Below are positions 41,747 to 49,742 of a DNA stretch of 64,000 nucleotides, in pieces (position 1 is the stretch's first letter; every line of letters begins with the position of its first letter). This stretch comes from Chitinophagales bacterium. Its GTDB lineage: Bacteria; Bacteroidota; Bacteroidia; Chitinophagales; Chitinophagaceae. Below the pieces are notes generated by a model, which was not told where the DNA came from, did no database searches, and saw only the letters and a program-made list of their open reading frames with translations. Position numbers and translations under genes: made by a program. Where the stretch lies: contig JACJXR010000001.1 in assembly GCA_020636505.1 (NCBI GenBank), positions 62,001 to 126,000 of the forward strand, given 5' to 3'.

Positions 41747-42190
41747 ATGCGTACTTTATACAATGTGATCGGGCTGTCTTTGGGTATTCTATTGATAAGC
41801 AGCTGTGTAAGGAAAAATGAAACCATCGAACCTGCTGCTCCACCGCAGGGAGGTAAGGGCGGACATGTAACCTTGGCCGTTACGGCTCAGCATCACGAAA
41901 AAAACCTTACCGATGCAAGGATATTCATTAAATACGCTTCAACAACCGCTCCGGCTGATACCATGGGCTACGATGAGGCCAGAGATGTAGGTGTGGTGAA
42001 CGGTAGACCGGGCGTTGTGTTCGATAGCCTTAAGCAGGGAGATTATTACATTTTCGCCTTGGGTCAGGATGACTCAGTTATCGGCAACAGGTTCAACCTG
42101 TATGGCGGTGCCACGTACAAAGTGGTGGACACATTGCACAAAACTTACGATGTATATATTGCGATCAACAACGAATTGCATCACAAATAA
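41747..42190 (+). CDS. Lipoprotein A of the MbnP cluster, paralogue of 44948-45346
   Basis: A 147-residue lipoprotein (lipobox ISSC, C20). The mature domain begins GGKGGHVTLAVTAQHHEKN and continues ARIFIKYAST, which lines up with GKGGSAVLKVSPKHHSDY..TIFLKYNAQ in the lipoprotein at 44948; the two are clear paralogues. The HH pair next to a beta strand and the short Ig-like domain could bind a metal. I start at ATG 41747, since the longer frame adds an unlikely sequence; TATATTTA lies 6 nt before that ATG. A terminator follows, so it is a separate transcript from the five-gene operon. Confidence 0.8.
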   Translation: MRTLYNVIGLSLGILLISSCVRKNETIEPAAPPQGGKGGHVTLAVTAQHHEKNLTDARIFIKYASTTAPADTMGYDEARDVGVVNGRPGVVFDSLKQGDYYIFALGQDDSVIGNRFNLYGGATYKVVDTLHKTYDVYIAINNELHHK

Positions 42191-42212
42191 TTCAATACAA
42201 GTTATTTTACAT

Positions 42213-42239
42213 AGCCGCTCAATCGAGCGGCTTTTTTTT
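42213..42239 (+). terminator. Terminator after lipoprotein A
   Basis: 8-bp stem AGCCGCTC / GAGCGGCT, loop AATC, then an eight-T run. The same stem occurs in the terminator at 47792. Confidence 0.92.
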
Positions 42240-42266
42240 GTACCCAACCAAAACCCGGGTTTACCC

Positions 42267-42274
42267 TATCTTTG
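42267..42274 (+). promoter_or_regulatory. -7 box TATCTTTG of the MbnP operon
   Basis: Exact TAnnTTTG match, 6 nt before GTG 42281. It lies between the terminator and the five-gene operon and decides the start of the first gene. Confidence 0.6.
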
Positions 42275-42280
42275 TTACAA

Positions 42281-42661
42281 GTGAGGTATACATTCGCCAT
42301 ATTACTGTTGATAGCTATGAGCTATCAGTATGTTGCCAAGGTGGGCATCATAGTATGGTACCGCGCCAATACCGATTACATCACCAAGGAATATTGCGAG
42401 AACAAGGACAAGCCTGAGCTGAAGTGTAACGGTCAATGTTATCTAAGCAAGCAATTGTCCAAGGTGGATAAGGGCGCTGATACCGACAAAGAGAGCCCTG
42501 TGGTATACGAAAAGAACGACCTACCTGTTTACTTCACCACAGAAAAGCCAAGTTTTTATTTCCAACTACTGCCCGAAAAACAAAAACAACATTCACAATA
42601 CTCGAGCGACTACTTTTACACTTATATTTCTTCCTGTTTTCATCCACCCAACTTCTGTTGA
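42281..42661 (+). CDS. Small membrane protein with C..CNGQC motif
   Basis: A 126-residue protein with one N-terminal membrane helix (residues 2-21, VRYTFAILLLIAMSYQYVA) and an exported cysteine motif EYCENKDKPELKCNGQC. Proteins with this CNKDKP..CNGKC pattern are, to my memory, found in Bacteroidota next to metal-related genes, so a copper or other metal role is plausible. The tail is aromatic and ends SCFHPPNFC. I start at GTG 42281 because a -7 box ends 6 nt before it; the TTG at 42272 lies inside that box. It is first in the operon with the barrel protein and MbnP. Confidence 0.7.
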   Translation: MRYTFAILLLIAMSYQYVAKVGIIVWYRANTDYITKEYCENKDKPELKCNGQCYLSKQLSKVDKGADTDKESPVVYEKNDLPVYFTTEKPSFYFQLLPEKQKQHSQYSSDYFYTYISSCFHPPNFC

Positions 42662-42723
42662 TTGAACCATCAATGTAGCATTGGTATATCCGGTGCTTAA
42701 CATTCACCATTCAATACAACGGA

Positions 42724-43644
42724 ATGAAATATATCATCGGTTGTATGCTGCTTATTGCAGGAACATTTGTTGCATCCGCATGTGATATATGTGGTGCTTC
42801 GGCGGGCAATCAAAACCTTGGTTTGCTGCCACAAATGAACCGACACTTTGCAGGCATACAATATCAATACAATACTTTCGGCAGCGTATACCGCTACCTG
42901 AGTGACAGCAAGCCCGATAGGCATGATGAACAACACTATCGGACAGTGCAATTATGGGGCAGGTATTGCATCGGAGACAATTGGCAGCTATTCGCTTTTG
43001 TACCATACAGAAGCAATGTGCACATTTCCGACAACACCTACACCTATACCAACGGCATTGGCGACATCAGTTTGTTGGTCAATCGTATCATATACAGCAC
43101 CCCACAGTGCATTGATAGCGGATGGCGACACAGACTGCAAGGAGGAGTGGGCATAAAAGCCCCTACAGGTAAGTACATTGGCACTTCGGAATTGCAAAAA
43201 TCCGGAGTACCCAACATGCAGCCGGGCACCGGCTCTTGGGATGTGCCCATCAACCTCAACTACACGATAAGCAAGAACGCATACGGCATCAATGTTGATG
43301 CATCTTACAGCTTTACAACAGTAAGCAAAGACGGATATAAGTTCGGCAATAAGCTCAACTCGCAATTGTCTGCATTTTATCACATTCAAAAAGGGAAACT
43401 ATTCTTATTTCCACAAATTGGATTCAGGTACGAATACTCCCTGCACGATTACGACAATTATGCACGGCGTTGGCTCAACACCCAAACGGGTGGGCATATA
43501 CTGTCAGCCACTGTGGGAGTGCAGTTATACCTGAAGTCTGTTGGTGTGCAGATGTCGTACCAAAAGCCTGTTTATCAAAAATATGCACAAGGTTTTGTCA
43601 CACCGGTAGGCAGGTTCGATTCCGGAATATTGTTCTTATTATAA
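42724..43644 (+). CDS. Exported beta-barrel-like protein with N-terminal CxxC (transporter-like)
   Basis: A 306-residue protein. After the signal peptide the mature N-terminus carries CDICGASAGNQNLGLLPQMN (C20, C23), then a run of amphipathic strands (HFAGIQYQYNTF, VQLWGRYCIGD, FLFPQIGFRYEYS, VGVQMSYQKPVY) as in outer-membrane barrels. I recall the CDVCGCxxGN..LPQFxRHF start from Bacteroidota proteins called transporter, encoded with MbnP-like or copper genes. The CxxC at the barrel entrance may bind metal. It is second in the operon, 62 nt after the small cysteine protein. Confidence 0.78.
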   Translation: MKYIIGCMLLIAGTFVASACDICGASAGNQNLGLLPQMNRHFAGIQYQYNTFGSVYRYLSDSKPDRHDEQHYRTVQLWGRYCIGDNWQLFAFVPYRSNVHISDNTYTYTNGIGDISLLVNRIIYSTPQCIDSGWRHRLQGGVGIKAPTGKYIGTSELQKSGVPNMQPGTGSWDVPINLNYTISKNAYGINVDASYSFTTVSKDGYKFGNKLNSQLSAFYHIQKGKLFLFPQIGFRYEYSLHDYDNYARRWLNTQTGGHILSATVGVQLYLKSVGVQMSYQKPVYQKYAQGFVTPVGRFDSGILFLL

Positions 43645-43655
43645 AACAGTAAACA

Positions 43656-44060
43656 ATGAATTGGAACAGAACAATATCCCTTACAATAACAACAATCATG
43701 ATGCTTCTGTCGGCATGTCAAAAAAAGGCGGATACAGAAGTAAAACCTGACGATGTTACCATATCCATCGCCTCTCCTGCTTCCAAGCAGATATTTCACA
43801 AAGGCGATACGGTAAAAGTTAATGCAGATGTTGCTTATACGGAGCAGTTGCACGGCTATATCGTCACCATTACAAATACGGCGAACGGTGTTGTTGTCTT
43901 CGAAACCGAAGGACATTCGCACAGCGACCATATGGCCATAAACGAAACATGGGTGGATACTCTGAATACATCCACTGAACTCGAATTGACCGTAACTGCG
44001 GTCATCGATCACGATGAAAACTTAAAAAATGCAAAACTGATTTTTAACTGCCAACCTTAA
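43656..44060 (+). CDS. Histidine-containing lipoprotein, hypothetical
   Basis: A 134-residue lipoprotein (lipobox LLSAC, C21). The mature domain is an Ig-like beta sandwich by pattern (VTISIASPASKQIFHKGDTVKVNADVAY), with a histidine cluster EGHSHSDHMAINE that looks suited to metal binding. Family not assigned. It sits 11 nt after the barrel gene and 47 nt before the MbnP gene, so it is a likely member of the same metal-handling system. Confidence 0.78.
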   Translation: MNWNRTISLTITTIMMLLSACQKKADTEVKPDDVTISIASPASKQIFHKGDTVKVNADVAYTEQLHGYIVTITNTANGVVVFETEGHSHSDHMAINETWVDTLNTSTELELTVTAVIDHDENLKNAKLIFNCQP

Positions 44061-44107
44061 CCGGCGATTAAACGTCTTATTTTATAACAATAAAAAAAAT
44101 AATTGTC

Positions 44108-44914
44108 ATGAATATGTCATTGAAAAACCTAACGATCACTATGCTGTCAGTATTGACGCTTACATTCTCGGCTTGTACCAAAAAGCCCGATACGGTAATA
44201 ACCACCGATCCGACCATCCCAACCAACCCCACCACACACGACAAAGCAGAAATGCACTTCAATTTTCATCAATACTTCGGTAATGAAGAAATAGTGTTCA
44301 ATACGGGCAATTACACTACGGCTCAAAGCGAGCAGATAACCATTTCCACATTCAACTATTGGATCACCAACATTAAGTTCGTCAAAGAAGACGGCTCAGA
44401 ATATGTGGAACCTGAAAGCTACCGCTTGATACGTGGTGACAAACATGCCACACACCATTTCCATGTGGAGGATGTACCTGCAGGCACATACAAGGGTATC
44501 AAGTTCATGATAGGCGTGGATGTTCCTCGCAATACATCCGGTGCACAAACAGGTGCATTGGATCCAACCATTAATCCGGACATGTTCTGGAGTTGGAGCA
44601 CAGGTTATATTCAAGCCAAGTTGGAAGGCACATCACCACAATCAACCGAAACAGGCAATGCTTATCAATATCATATCGGAGGTGTGGCAGCAGGTACTGA
44701 AACTCCACGTGAAGTAATGTTGGACTTCCCAAATACCATTACCGTAGGTGAACAAGCAGGTTCCATGGTCATCAAAGCAGATGCTGCCAAGTGGTTCCCA
44801 ACACCGATGCCCATCGCTTCTATGGCGATTATGACGCATCCGGGTGCAGGAGCTTCCAAAATAGCTGACAATTATGCTAAGATGTTCAGCGTAATGTCTG
44901 CCGGCAACGAATAG
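44108..44914 (+). CDS. MbnP family copper-binding-type lipoprotein
   Basis: A 268-residue lipoprotein (lipobox TFSAC, C23) with the MbnP pattern: MHFNFHQYFGNEEIVFNTG, FNYWITNIKFVKEDG, THHFHVEDVPAGTYKGIKFM, and DMFWSWSTGYIQAKLEG followed by YHIGG. In methanotrophs MbnP works with the diheme enzyme MbnH, which converts a tryptophan of MbnP to kynurenine, and binds copper. No MbnH or cytochrome c peroxidase gene is present in this cluster. The protein is expected in the periplasm or on the outer membrane. The Trp-rich FWSW site and His-rich segment are intact. Confidence 0.85.
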   Translation: MNMSLKNLTITMLSVLTLTFSACTKKPDTVITTDPTIPTNPTTHDKAEMHFNFHQYFGNEEIVFNTGNYTTAQSEQITISTFNYWITNIKFVKEDGSEYVEPESYRLIRGDKHATHHFHVEDVPAGTYKGIKFMIGVDVPRNTSGAQTGALDPTINPDMFWSWSTGYIQAKLEGTSPQSTETGNAYQYHIGGVAAGTETPREVMLDFPNTITVGEQAGSMVIKADAAKWFPTPMPIASMAIMTHPGAGASKIADNYAKMFSVMSAGNE

Positions 44915-44947
44915 ATTGTTTTCAATGAATTGGTTAACTTGAACATT

Positions 44948-45346
44948 ATGAAATACATTTTTCACAGTTTGCTGTTGGTTGGTACATTGGCTTTGCTCAG
45001 TACATCTTCTTGCAAGAAAAAAGAGAATGAAGCCGTGGCGGGTAAAGGAGGTAGCGCAGTATTGAAAGTATCTCCCAAACACCACAGCGATTATATCGAC
45101 AGCTGTACGATATTCTTGAAATACAATGCGCAAGACAAGCCTTCCTCTTACGACGAGCAGGTGGTTTGCGTACAAGAGAACGGTAAGCCCGTTGCCACAT
45201 TCACAGGACTGAAGAAGGGCAACTACTACGTTTACGGTGATGGTTGGGACCCCGATATAGAACAAAAAGTTGTCGGCGGCATACCCTATACCGTATCGGA
45301 AGAAAAAACGTATGACATCAATGTTCCTGTCACAGAAGGCGATTGA
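44948..45346 (+). CDS. Lipoprotein B of the MbnP cluster, paralogue of 41747-42190
   Basis: A 132-residue lipoprotein (lipobox STSSC, C22, followed by KKK). Its domain GKGGSAVLKVSPKHHSDY, then TIFLKYNAQDKPSSYDEQ and GLKKGNYYVYGDGWD, matches lipoprotein A in order and spacing, including the HH pair. It closes the five-gene operon, 33 nt after the MbnP gene. I start at ATG 44948; the longer frame begins with TTG. A terminator follows. Confidence 0.82.
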   Translation: MKYIFHSLLLVGTLALLSTSSCKKKENEAVAGKGGSAVLKVSPKHHSDYIDSCTIFLKYNAQDKPSSYDEQVVCVQENGKPVATFTGLKKGNYYVYGDGWDPDIEQKVVGGIPYTVSEEKTYDINVPVTEGD

Positions 45347-45367
45347 TATTGCTTTATTATACTCAGA

Positions 45368-45392
45368 CAAAGGCTGCCGATGGCAGCCTTTG
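45368..45392 (+). terminator. Terminator of the MbnP operon
   Basis: Perfect 11-bp stem CAAAGGCTGCC / GGCAGCCTTTG with loop GAT; the T-rich tail is TTGCTTTTT. It is close to the crcB start, 36 bp on. Confidence 0.82.
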
Positions 45393-45427
45393 TTGCTTTT
45401 TGACTATTATTTGCTGATTTTTGGTAA

Positions 45428-45796
45428 ATGTTACGAGCATTATTGATGGTGGGTATCGGAGGATTTTTTGGGAGCGTGGCCCGTTATGGGGTCAAGTTGC
45501 TTACAGATAAATTTCTGCCTGATGGGTTCCCTTATGCCACGCTCATCGTCAATCTGTTGGGTTGCTTCATTATAGGATTGTTGTTCGGCATGGTGGGCAA
45601 CAAACAAATAGGCAACAATACATGGCTCGTATTCGCCACAGGTTTTTGCGGAGCTTTCACCACCTTCTCCACCTTTGCGTTAGAGAACAATGTATTGGCT
45701 GCAGACGGACAATCAAATTCGGCCATTGTATACACAGTCATCAGTTTGGTGGTCGGCTTGTTGCTCTGCCGTCTGGGTATGGGGCTTGTGCGCTAA
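45428..45796 (+). CDS. crcB: Fluoride exporter CrcB/FluC
   Basis: A 122-residue Fluc-type channel with four membrane helices. Family features are GGFFGSVARYGV, the central NLLGCFIIGLLFG (with the Asn of the fluoride path) and GFCGAFTTFSTFALE (with the Phe box). It exports fluoride as a dual-topology dimer. No fluoride riboswitch was recognised in the 35 bp upstream, where only the preceding operon terminator is found. The stop overlaps the MgtC gene on the other strand by four bases. Confidence 0.96.
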   Translation: MLRALLMVGIGGFFGSVARYGVKLLTDKFLPDGFPYATLIVNLLGCFIIGLLFGMVGNKQIGNNTWLVFATGFCGAFTTFSTFALENNVLAADGQSNSAIVYTVISLVVGLLLCRLGMGLVR

Positions 45797-46449
45797 GAGT
45801 AGCTGAACTCTTTTACCTTACTGTCTTTCATCAACAGCTCCGCACCTTTAGTATGATTTTTCCTTGAAGTGTTTACCGACCATCTAATCACGATATGCCC
45901 ATTCTGCTTTTCGTAACGTGTCTCTCCGGGCTTTATACCATGCTCCTTAAAGTATTGGTCGAATTGTATTTCTTCCAATGACGTACCCTCCACAAAAGAA
46001 ACTTTATAGGTATACGTTTCTGTAAATCTGGCCAGCATATCATCCGCCTTGTGCAACACGGTAAGTATTATCCAAACCACCGCAGTTACAAACGCCGCCA
46101 AATAATACTCCCCTATTCCAACCGTTATGCCAACCGCAGCTGCTATCCATACCGTGGCTGCCGTGGTAAGGCCATGTACATGGTTCCTACCTCTGAAGAT
46201 GATACCGGCACCTATAAAACCGATTCCTGTGACAATATTCGATGCTATACGGCTGATGTCCATATGACCGTACGAGTCCAATTGAGCAAAGTTGTAAGAA
46301 ACCACTGTGAACAGGGTTGAGCCTGCCGTTACCAATATTAGAGTACGCAGGCCTGCAGGCTTGCTCCTGCGCTGGCGCTCCAGGCCCAATATGGCTCCCA
46401 GTAGCACCGCTATCAATACTTTCTGAATATCCGTTGAGTACAACTCCAT
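45793..46449 (-). CDS. MgtC/SapB family membrane protein
   Basis: A 218-residue protein: an N-terminal MgtC domain of about five helices with hallmark LGAILGLERQRRSKPAGLRT, FIGAGIIFRGRNHVHGLTTAATVW, and a C-terminal ACT-like domain (VSFVEGTSLEEIQF..). MgtC proteins modulate the F-type ATP synthase or acid and magnesium stress responses in some bacteria; the role here is not known. I start at ATG 46449, as the longer frame begins with TTG. It is convergent with crcB by a 4-bp overlap. Confidence 0.92.
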   Translation of the reverse strand: MELYSTDIQKVLIAVLLGAILGLERQRRSKPAGLRTLILVTAGSTLFTVVSYNFAQLDSYGHMDISRIASNIVTGIGFIGAGIIFRGRNHVHGLTTAATVWIAAAVGITVGIGEYYLAAFVTAVVWIILTVLHKADDMLARFTETYTYKVSFVEGTSLEEIQFDQYFKEHGIKPGETRYEKQNGHIVIRWSVNTSRKNHTKGAELLMKDSKVKEFSYS

Positions 46450-46482
46450 ATATAAAAATAAACCTATTAATTGACAACAGCC

Positions 46483-46490
46483 TATTTTTG
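46483..46490 (+). promoter_or_regulatory. -7 box TATTTTTG for sucB
   Basis: Exact TAnnTTTG match 52 nt before the ATG. Confidence 0.45.
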
Positions 46491-46542
46491 AATAATCCAC
46501 GCGGGTTTGCTAATTTAGCAAGCTGAAATTCTTCAAGTTTTC

Positions 46543-47766
46543 ATGATAGAGATACACGTGCCTGAAGTAGGCGAATCCATTAGTGAAGTCACCCTAGTAA
46601 CATGGCTGAAAAAAGACGGTGAATGGGTAGAGCGAGATGAAGTACTGTGCGAAATGGAATCCGAAAAGGCCACCTTTGAACTGAATGCCGAAAAAGCCGG
46701 CATATTGCACATTGTTGCGCAAGAAGGAACCGACCTGCAAATAGGCGATCTGGCATGTAAAATAGACGAAACCGTCGCACGTCCCGAAGGTGCCGATGCT
46801 CCGCAAGAAAAGGCAGAGGAAGCTCCTGCAAAAGTTGAGAAAAAAGCCGAAGCTCCAAAACAAGAAGCTCCTGCCAAGATGGACGATGCAAAAGCAACAC
46901 CTGTTGCCAAAACAATGATGGCTGAGAACAAACTCAAGTCGTCTGACGTTAAAGGAACAGGAGAAGGGGGACGCATACTGAAGAAAGATGTATTGGCGGC
47001 ACTGGAAAATCCGGGCAAGCCAAAAGGTGGAGCCATCACTCGCAACGACGAGCGCAAGAAAATGAGCAACCTGCGCAAAACCGTCAGCCGCAGACTTGTA
47101 GAAGCAAAAAACAGCACTGCCATGCTCACAACCTTCAACGAGGTGGATATGAGCCGTATCATGGAAGTGCGCAAACAATACAAAGACATATTCAAAGAGC
47201 AGCACGGTGTCAACCTAGGCTTCATGTCCTTCTTCACCAAAGCATGTACATATGCATTGTTGGAGTGGCCTGCTGTGAATGCATACATCGATGGTGATGA
47301 AGTGGTATACCACGATTACTGTGACATATCCATTGCAGTATCAGCACCGAAAGGTTTGGTTGTACCGGTTATCAGAAATGCCGAAGCACTCAGCATGGCA
47401 GAGATAGAAAGCACGGTAAAAGAGTTAGCAACCAAAGCACGTGACAACAAATTGACGATGGAAGAAATGACAGGCGGTACATTCACCATTACCAACGGAG
47501 GTGTATTCGGTTCGTTGCTTTCCACACCGATCATCAACATACCACAAAGTGCGATATTGGGTATGCACAAAATAGAAGACCGCCCGATAGCCATAAACGG
47601 CAAAGTGGAGATTCGCCCGATGATGTATCTGGCACTTAGCTACGACCACCGTATCATCGACGGACGCGAATCGGTAAGCTTCTTGGTAAGGGTTAAGGAA
47701 TTGCTTGAAAATCCTGAACTGATGCTGATGGGCAAAGACCCTGTTAAGGCACTGCTTGAACTTTAA
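46543..47766 (+). CDS. sucB: 2-oxoglutarate dehydrogenase E2, dihydrolipoyllysine succinyltransferase
   Basis: A 407-residue E2 component. Order of domains: lipoyl domain with lipoyl lysine K42 in MESEKATFEL, an Ala/Pro/Glu-rich linker, the peripheral subunit-binding domain (AKTMMAENKLKSSDVKGTG..GRILKKDVLAAL), and the catalytic domain with YDHRIIDGRES (H369, D373). The order and size fit OdhB/SucB of the TCA cycle; the alternative is a branched-chain E2, less likely from the N-terminal sequence IEIHVPEVGESISEVTLVTWL. The E1 gene sucA is not in the window. A terminator follows. Confidence 0.92.
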   Translation: MIEIHVPEVGESISEVTLVTWLKKDGEWVERDEVLCEMESEKATFELNAEKAGILHIVAQEGTDLQIGDLACKIDETVARPEGADAPQEKAEEAPAKVEKKAEAPKQEAPAKMDDAKATPVAKTMMAENKLKSSDVKGTGEGGRILKKDVLAALENPGKPKGGAITRNDERKKMSNLRKTVSRRLVEAKNSTAMLTTFNEVDMSRIMEVRKQYKDIFKEQHGVNLGFMSFFTKACTYALLEWPAVNAYIDGDEVVYHDYCDISIAVSAPKGLVVPVIRNAEALSMAEIESTVKELATKARDNKLTMEEMTGGTFTITNGGVFGSLLSTPIINIPQSAILGMHKIEDRPIAINGKVEIRPMMYLALSYDHRIIDGRESVSFLVRVKELLENPELMLMGKDPVKALLEL

Positions 47767-47791
47767 TATTTGAACGCAACATAGTCTTACA

Positions 47792-47814
47792 AAGCCGCTC
47801 ATTGAGCGGCTTTT
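47792..47814 (+). terminator. Terminator of sucB
   Basis: 9-bp stem AAGCCGCTC / GAGCGGCTT with loop ATT and a TTTT tail. The same stem occurs at 42213. Confidence 0.9.
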
Positions 47815-48050
47815 GTATTTTCATACAAAACGCTATGATGTCGCTCTTCCGTACTTGTGACAATCTATGTAATTGCTAATGTTTACGAATGAAGTTATAT
47901 GGGCAAATAAGAAGATATTAAATGGTGTGTTTATATTAAAGGACATTGGTGTACTACAAATCATACGATAATCGACACATTTTAGGAGGGAGATCTATAC
48001 ATCTAAAAATAGCATCACTTTTATCGTACCTTACTTTATATTCATTCTTC

Positions 48051-49700
48051 ATGAAACAGTTAATCATAGCCCTTTTTCTACTACAGTCGCTATTATGCAA
48101 AGGTCAAGTAAGGTTACTAAGTTTTGAGGACAGCAACTATAAAGTTGTGATTACTGATACCAAAACTATTGATAGTGGATATGTACTAAGCATGTGTATG
48201 GTTGACAGTAATCAGCCCAATTACAGCGCACTCATTAAAACGGACACAAAGGGAAATCTGGTTTGGACAAAAAAAATACCTTACTTCTATTACGGTGGGT
48301 ATATTCATTTATGTAGAAATGGCGATTATTTTATAAACTCAACAGATCAGATAAAAAACTTTGCTCGTGTCGATAGTAACGGTGTTGTTCTATGGAATTT
48401 GATTTTCAGTTTTTCAATTAATGGCGCAGAAAGCAACAGAAATTATGATGTATTGGAACTACCCAACGGAACCTTTGCCTTGTGTGGAACAAATAGGTTC
48501 AGAAAGAATCAAGGATATAACAATTACAATGGTTGGCTGATATTTCTTGATAGCGCAACTGGTGCCCCGCTATCTATGGAAAAGTTTTACGAATACAAGA
48601 ATTGGCAATTAAGCTATGACTATCAATTTAATAGCCTTATTTTTTTAAACGGGTATATATACATCGGAGGGTCCTCAACAATAAACTTTAAGACAAGATG
48701 TACCATATGGAAACTCGACACACTTGGAAATTATATTGAAGCATATTATCTAGATGATGCTTTTTTACTAAATAATAAAAATTACGTAGCAGGCACTATT
48801 ACACAACTTGAGAAAATCAACAACAAAATGTATGTCGCGGGCAATTATATCAATGACAAACAAGCGACTGACAGCGAAAGGCATGAAGTCATTTTTGTCG
48901 GTACATTTGATACATTTTCAAAAAAAATGTCAGTCAAACTATTCGATTACGATAGCAGTATACGCTACGTGAATACAAGTAAAGTATATTTTGAGGACAC
49001 ATCTTCTTTTTATTTTTCAGCCGACCCCGATTATTATTCCTCAAGTCACCCACTTTACAAGAGGGGAAATTCTATTTATACAATAAATATACATGGGCAT
49101 TCATTGCGCGCATATAAAATATCAACCGATTCTTCACTCAACATCCGAACTGTTGCTTCAAAAGAAGACACCATAATCGTAAGCGGAGAAATAGGAGATC
49201 ACTATAAAGGATTCTACTCATATTTTATCACTAATAAAATAGTTGCAAATACCTGTGGCTTTTATGATACTACTTTGAGTGTAGATACTTTTTCCGGTTA
49301 CTTAACACCGATTGACACACCAAATATACTTTCTGCTACAATTATTGCACCTTATTTTATTAGTGATACTTCTACAAATGCAGACTCCTTAAGTTATAAG
49401 TACTTGTGTGGTGATGATCCACTTAACAATATATACAACATAAGCTATAAATATGATAATATCATAGTCTATCCTAACCCTAATAATGGAGTATTTGCAA
49501 TTCATTTTCCTGACGAAAAGCCAGATGAGAATTTTGACATAACATTATTTGACCTATTAGGAAGAACTTTAGAATTTACTGTTGTTGATATTACCGAACA
49601 CGAAAAATCAGTACACATAAATTCTAACATAAAGGGTATCATTTACTGTCGTATTAAAACATCTGACAGTTCCTATTCAAGTATAATCAGAGTTCAGTAG
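48051..49700 (+). CDS. AT-rich T9SS-exported protein, 549 aa
   Basis: A secreted protein: signal peptide (MKQLIIALFLLQSLLCKGQ), a long domain of repeated WxxK/D-type strands (TDTKGNLVWTKKIPYF, SNGVVLWNLIFSF, IWKLDTLGNYIEAYYLD), like the beta-propeller-like repeats common in such proteins, and a C-terminal sorting domain (VYPNPNNGVFAIHFPDE..). I start at ATG 48051; the longer frame starts with TTG. GC content sampled by eye is about 25-30 percent against about 45 percent in sucB, suggesting recent acquisition. The 236-bp upstream gap shows no perfect -7 box. Confidence 0.83.
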   Translation: MKQLIIALFLLQSLLCKGQVRLLSFEDSNYKVVITDTKTIDSGYVLSMCMVDSNQPNYSALIKTDTKGNLVWTKKIPYFYYGGYIHLCRNGDYFINSTDQIKNFARVDSNGVVLWNLIFSFSINGAESNRNYDVLELPNGTFALCGTNRFRKNQGYNNYNGWLIFLDSATGAPLSMEKFYEYKNWQLSYDYQFNSLIFLNGYIYIGGSSTINFKTRCTIWKLDTLGNYIEAYYLDDAFLLNNKNYVAGTITQLEKINNKMYVAGNYINDKQATDSERHEVIFVGTFDTFSKKMSVKLFDYDSSIRYVNTSKVYFEDTSSFYFSADPDYYSSSHPLYKRGNSIYTINIHGHSLRAYKISTDSSLNIRTVASKEDTIIVSGEIGDHYKGFYSYFITNKIVANTCGFYDTTLSVDTFSGYLTPIDTPNILSATIIAPYFISDTSTNADSLSYKYLCGDDPLNNIYNISYKYDNIIVYPNPNNGVFAIHFPDEKPDENFDITLFDLLGRTLEFTVVDITEHEKSVHINSNIKGIIYCRIKTSDSSYSSIIRVQ

Positions 49701-49728
49701 AAAGGCTCTATCATTTCCTTTATAATTC

Positions 49729-49736
49729 TACCTTTG
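49729..49736 (+). promoter_or_regulatory. -7 box TACCTTTG for RsmB-type gene, 6 nt from ATG
   Basis: Exact TAnnTTTG match; CACTCC separates it from ATG 49743. It excludes the TTG start at 49734. Confidence 0.6.
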
Positions 49737-49742
49737 CACTCC

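Noticed and set aside
47981..47990. AGGAGGGAG, a good Shine-Dalgarno-like sequence
   Set aside because: No start codon follows at a suitable distance, and the genes here do not use such sites; the real start is about 65 bp further on.
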